NCBI GenBank assembly: GCA_002448445.1
Contig: DJYC01000097.1
Coordinates: 1-30,498, forward strand
Direction: 5' to 3'
DNA from: Treponema sp. UBA6988
GTDB taxonomy: Bacteria; Spirochaetota; Spirochaetia; Treponematales; Treponemataceae
DNA: 30,498 nucleotides
The position numbers were made by a program, and so were the translations under genes. Below, one piece after another: positions 30,351 to 30,498 of this stretch; positions within the stretch are counted from its first letter, which is position 1; each line of letters begins with the position of its first letter. A model generated the notes under the pieces. That model did no database searches, had not been told where the DNA came from, and worked only from the letters and a program-made list of their open reading frames with translations.

Positions 30351-30498
30351 TTTTGCAGTCTCTATTGCTTTTTGACGCATGCCTTGTTCAAGCCCCCGCC
30401 TTTCTGCCGCCAGTAGGCCACTCGTGTAGTCGCGCTTTTTCCCCTCGATTTGTCCCTGTATTACCCAGCGCCAGCCGTCGTCGCTTATGTTTTTAAGA
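30258..30498 (-). CDS. C-terminal part of an Rpn-family (PD-(D/E)XK) nuclease/transposase-like protein
   Basis: Open from the window edge on the minus strand to a TAA at 30258-30260; the 5' part lies beyond the window. It reads about 79 residues, including WVIQGQIEGKKRDYTSGL, AERRGLEQGMRQKAIETA and KKFLAEGIAPEMIAKCCS, then IPLEEVKELQKTP. The ending, a charged helix with GxxQGxxQKAIEIAKK followed by GxxxxxIAKxxxLxxEEIxxL, is the usual C-terminus of Rpn/PDDEXK-type proteins abundant in treponemes. These are putative recombination-promoting nucleases. The catalytic domain is not in view, so activity cannot be judged. The stop codon falls where the next repeat unit begins, so the protein may have been shortened by a nonsense change. 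Confidence 0.75.
   Translation of the reverse strand, partial: LKNISDDGWRWVIQGQIEGKKRDYTSGLLAAERRGLEQGMRQKAIETAKKFLAEGIAPEMIAKCCSIPLEEVKELQKTP

Noticed and set aside
30104..30496. 130-aa plus-strand frame at the window end
   Set aside because: The opposite strand encodes a recognisable Rpn-type C-terminus; the repeated LLLPAEWN segments are the antisense of its cassettes.

Overview
The window looks like chromosomal DNA of a spirochaete, most likely a free-living or gut/rumen-type Treponema. This is inferred from protein flavour, not from a marker gene: there is no rRNA or tRNA here. The supporting traits are a mid-40s G+C look, FGE-sulfatase lipo/secreted proteins, an MMPL + LolA-like + beta-barrel set, a DUF4143 ATPase and an Rpn-type nuclease, and many hairpin-rich intergenic repeats. 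Unlike host-restricted treponemes, it carries full-length amino-acid biosynthesis genes.

Layout. 1-2018: end of a repeat, a 5'-truncated gene remnant, then a J-domain protein and methionine aminopeptidase (map). 2303-7088: NADP isocitrate dehydrogenase, branched-chain aminotransferase (ilvE) and, convergent, dihydroxy-acid dehydratase (ilvD), with a 474-bp giant palindromic element between icd and ilvE. 7161-9672: a 2.2-kb accessory block bracketed by two direct copies of a ~142-bp repeat. It holds a 50-aa basic Gly/Pro-rich peptide coupled to a lipoprotein, and an AT-rich DUF4143 ATPase. 9806-10645: two antitoxin-like genes end to end (MNT nucleotidyltransferase and HicB), neither with its usual toxin. 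10849-13189: a membrane-anchored HExxH protein and a small unknown, divergent. 13267-18895: TetR regulator, then MMPL/RND exporter, LolA-like periplasmic protein and outer-membrane barrel, with a clear palindrome filling the -35/-10 spacer. 18935-22352: a leftward operon of an FGE-domain secreted protein, a double zinc-ribbon membrane protein and a DUF434 protein. 22353-23431: a 1.1-kb gene-free stretch of repeats plus a candidate ~80-nt RNA with its own promoter, twin operators and terminator. 23432-25876: a fused DAHP synthase/prephenate dehydratase/ACT protein followed by ilvN. 26235-27320: EEP-family hydrolase. 27521-30010: aspartokinase/homoserine dehydrogenase. 30258-30498: 3' end of an Rpn-family nuclease followed by decayed copies of its own C-terminus.

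How it works together. icd supplies 2-oxoglutarate/glutamate chemistry. ilvD, ilvE and ilvN serve branched-chain amino acids, thrA the aspartate family, and the DAHPS-PDT fusion phenylalanine. These genes have short leaders and strong TTGnnn-17-TATAAT promoters, with no T-box, riboswitch or attenuator seen. The exporter unit is a self-contained TetR-controlled envelope system.

Most notable observations: the candidate small RNA at 22706-22787 whose GTTAG-N6-CTAAC operators resemble sites in the exporter promoter 8.6 kb away; the DAHPS-PDT-ACT fusion; the giant palindrome; the peptide/lipoprotein pair; the tandem C-terminal cassettes behind the Rpn gene; and several genes whose -10 box lies about 7 nt from the start codon (leaderless mRNAs).
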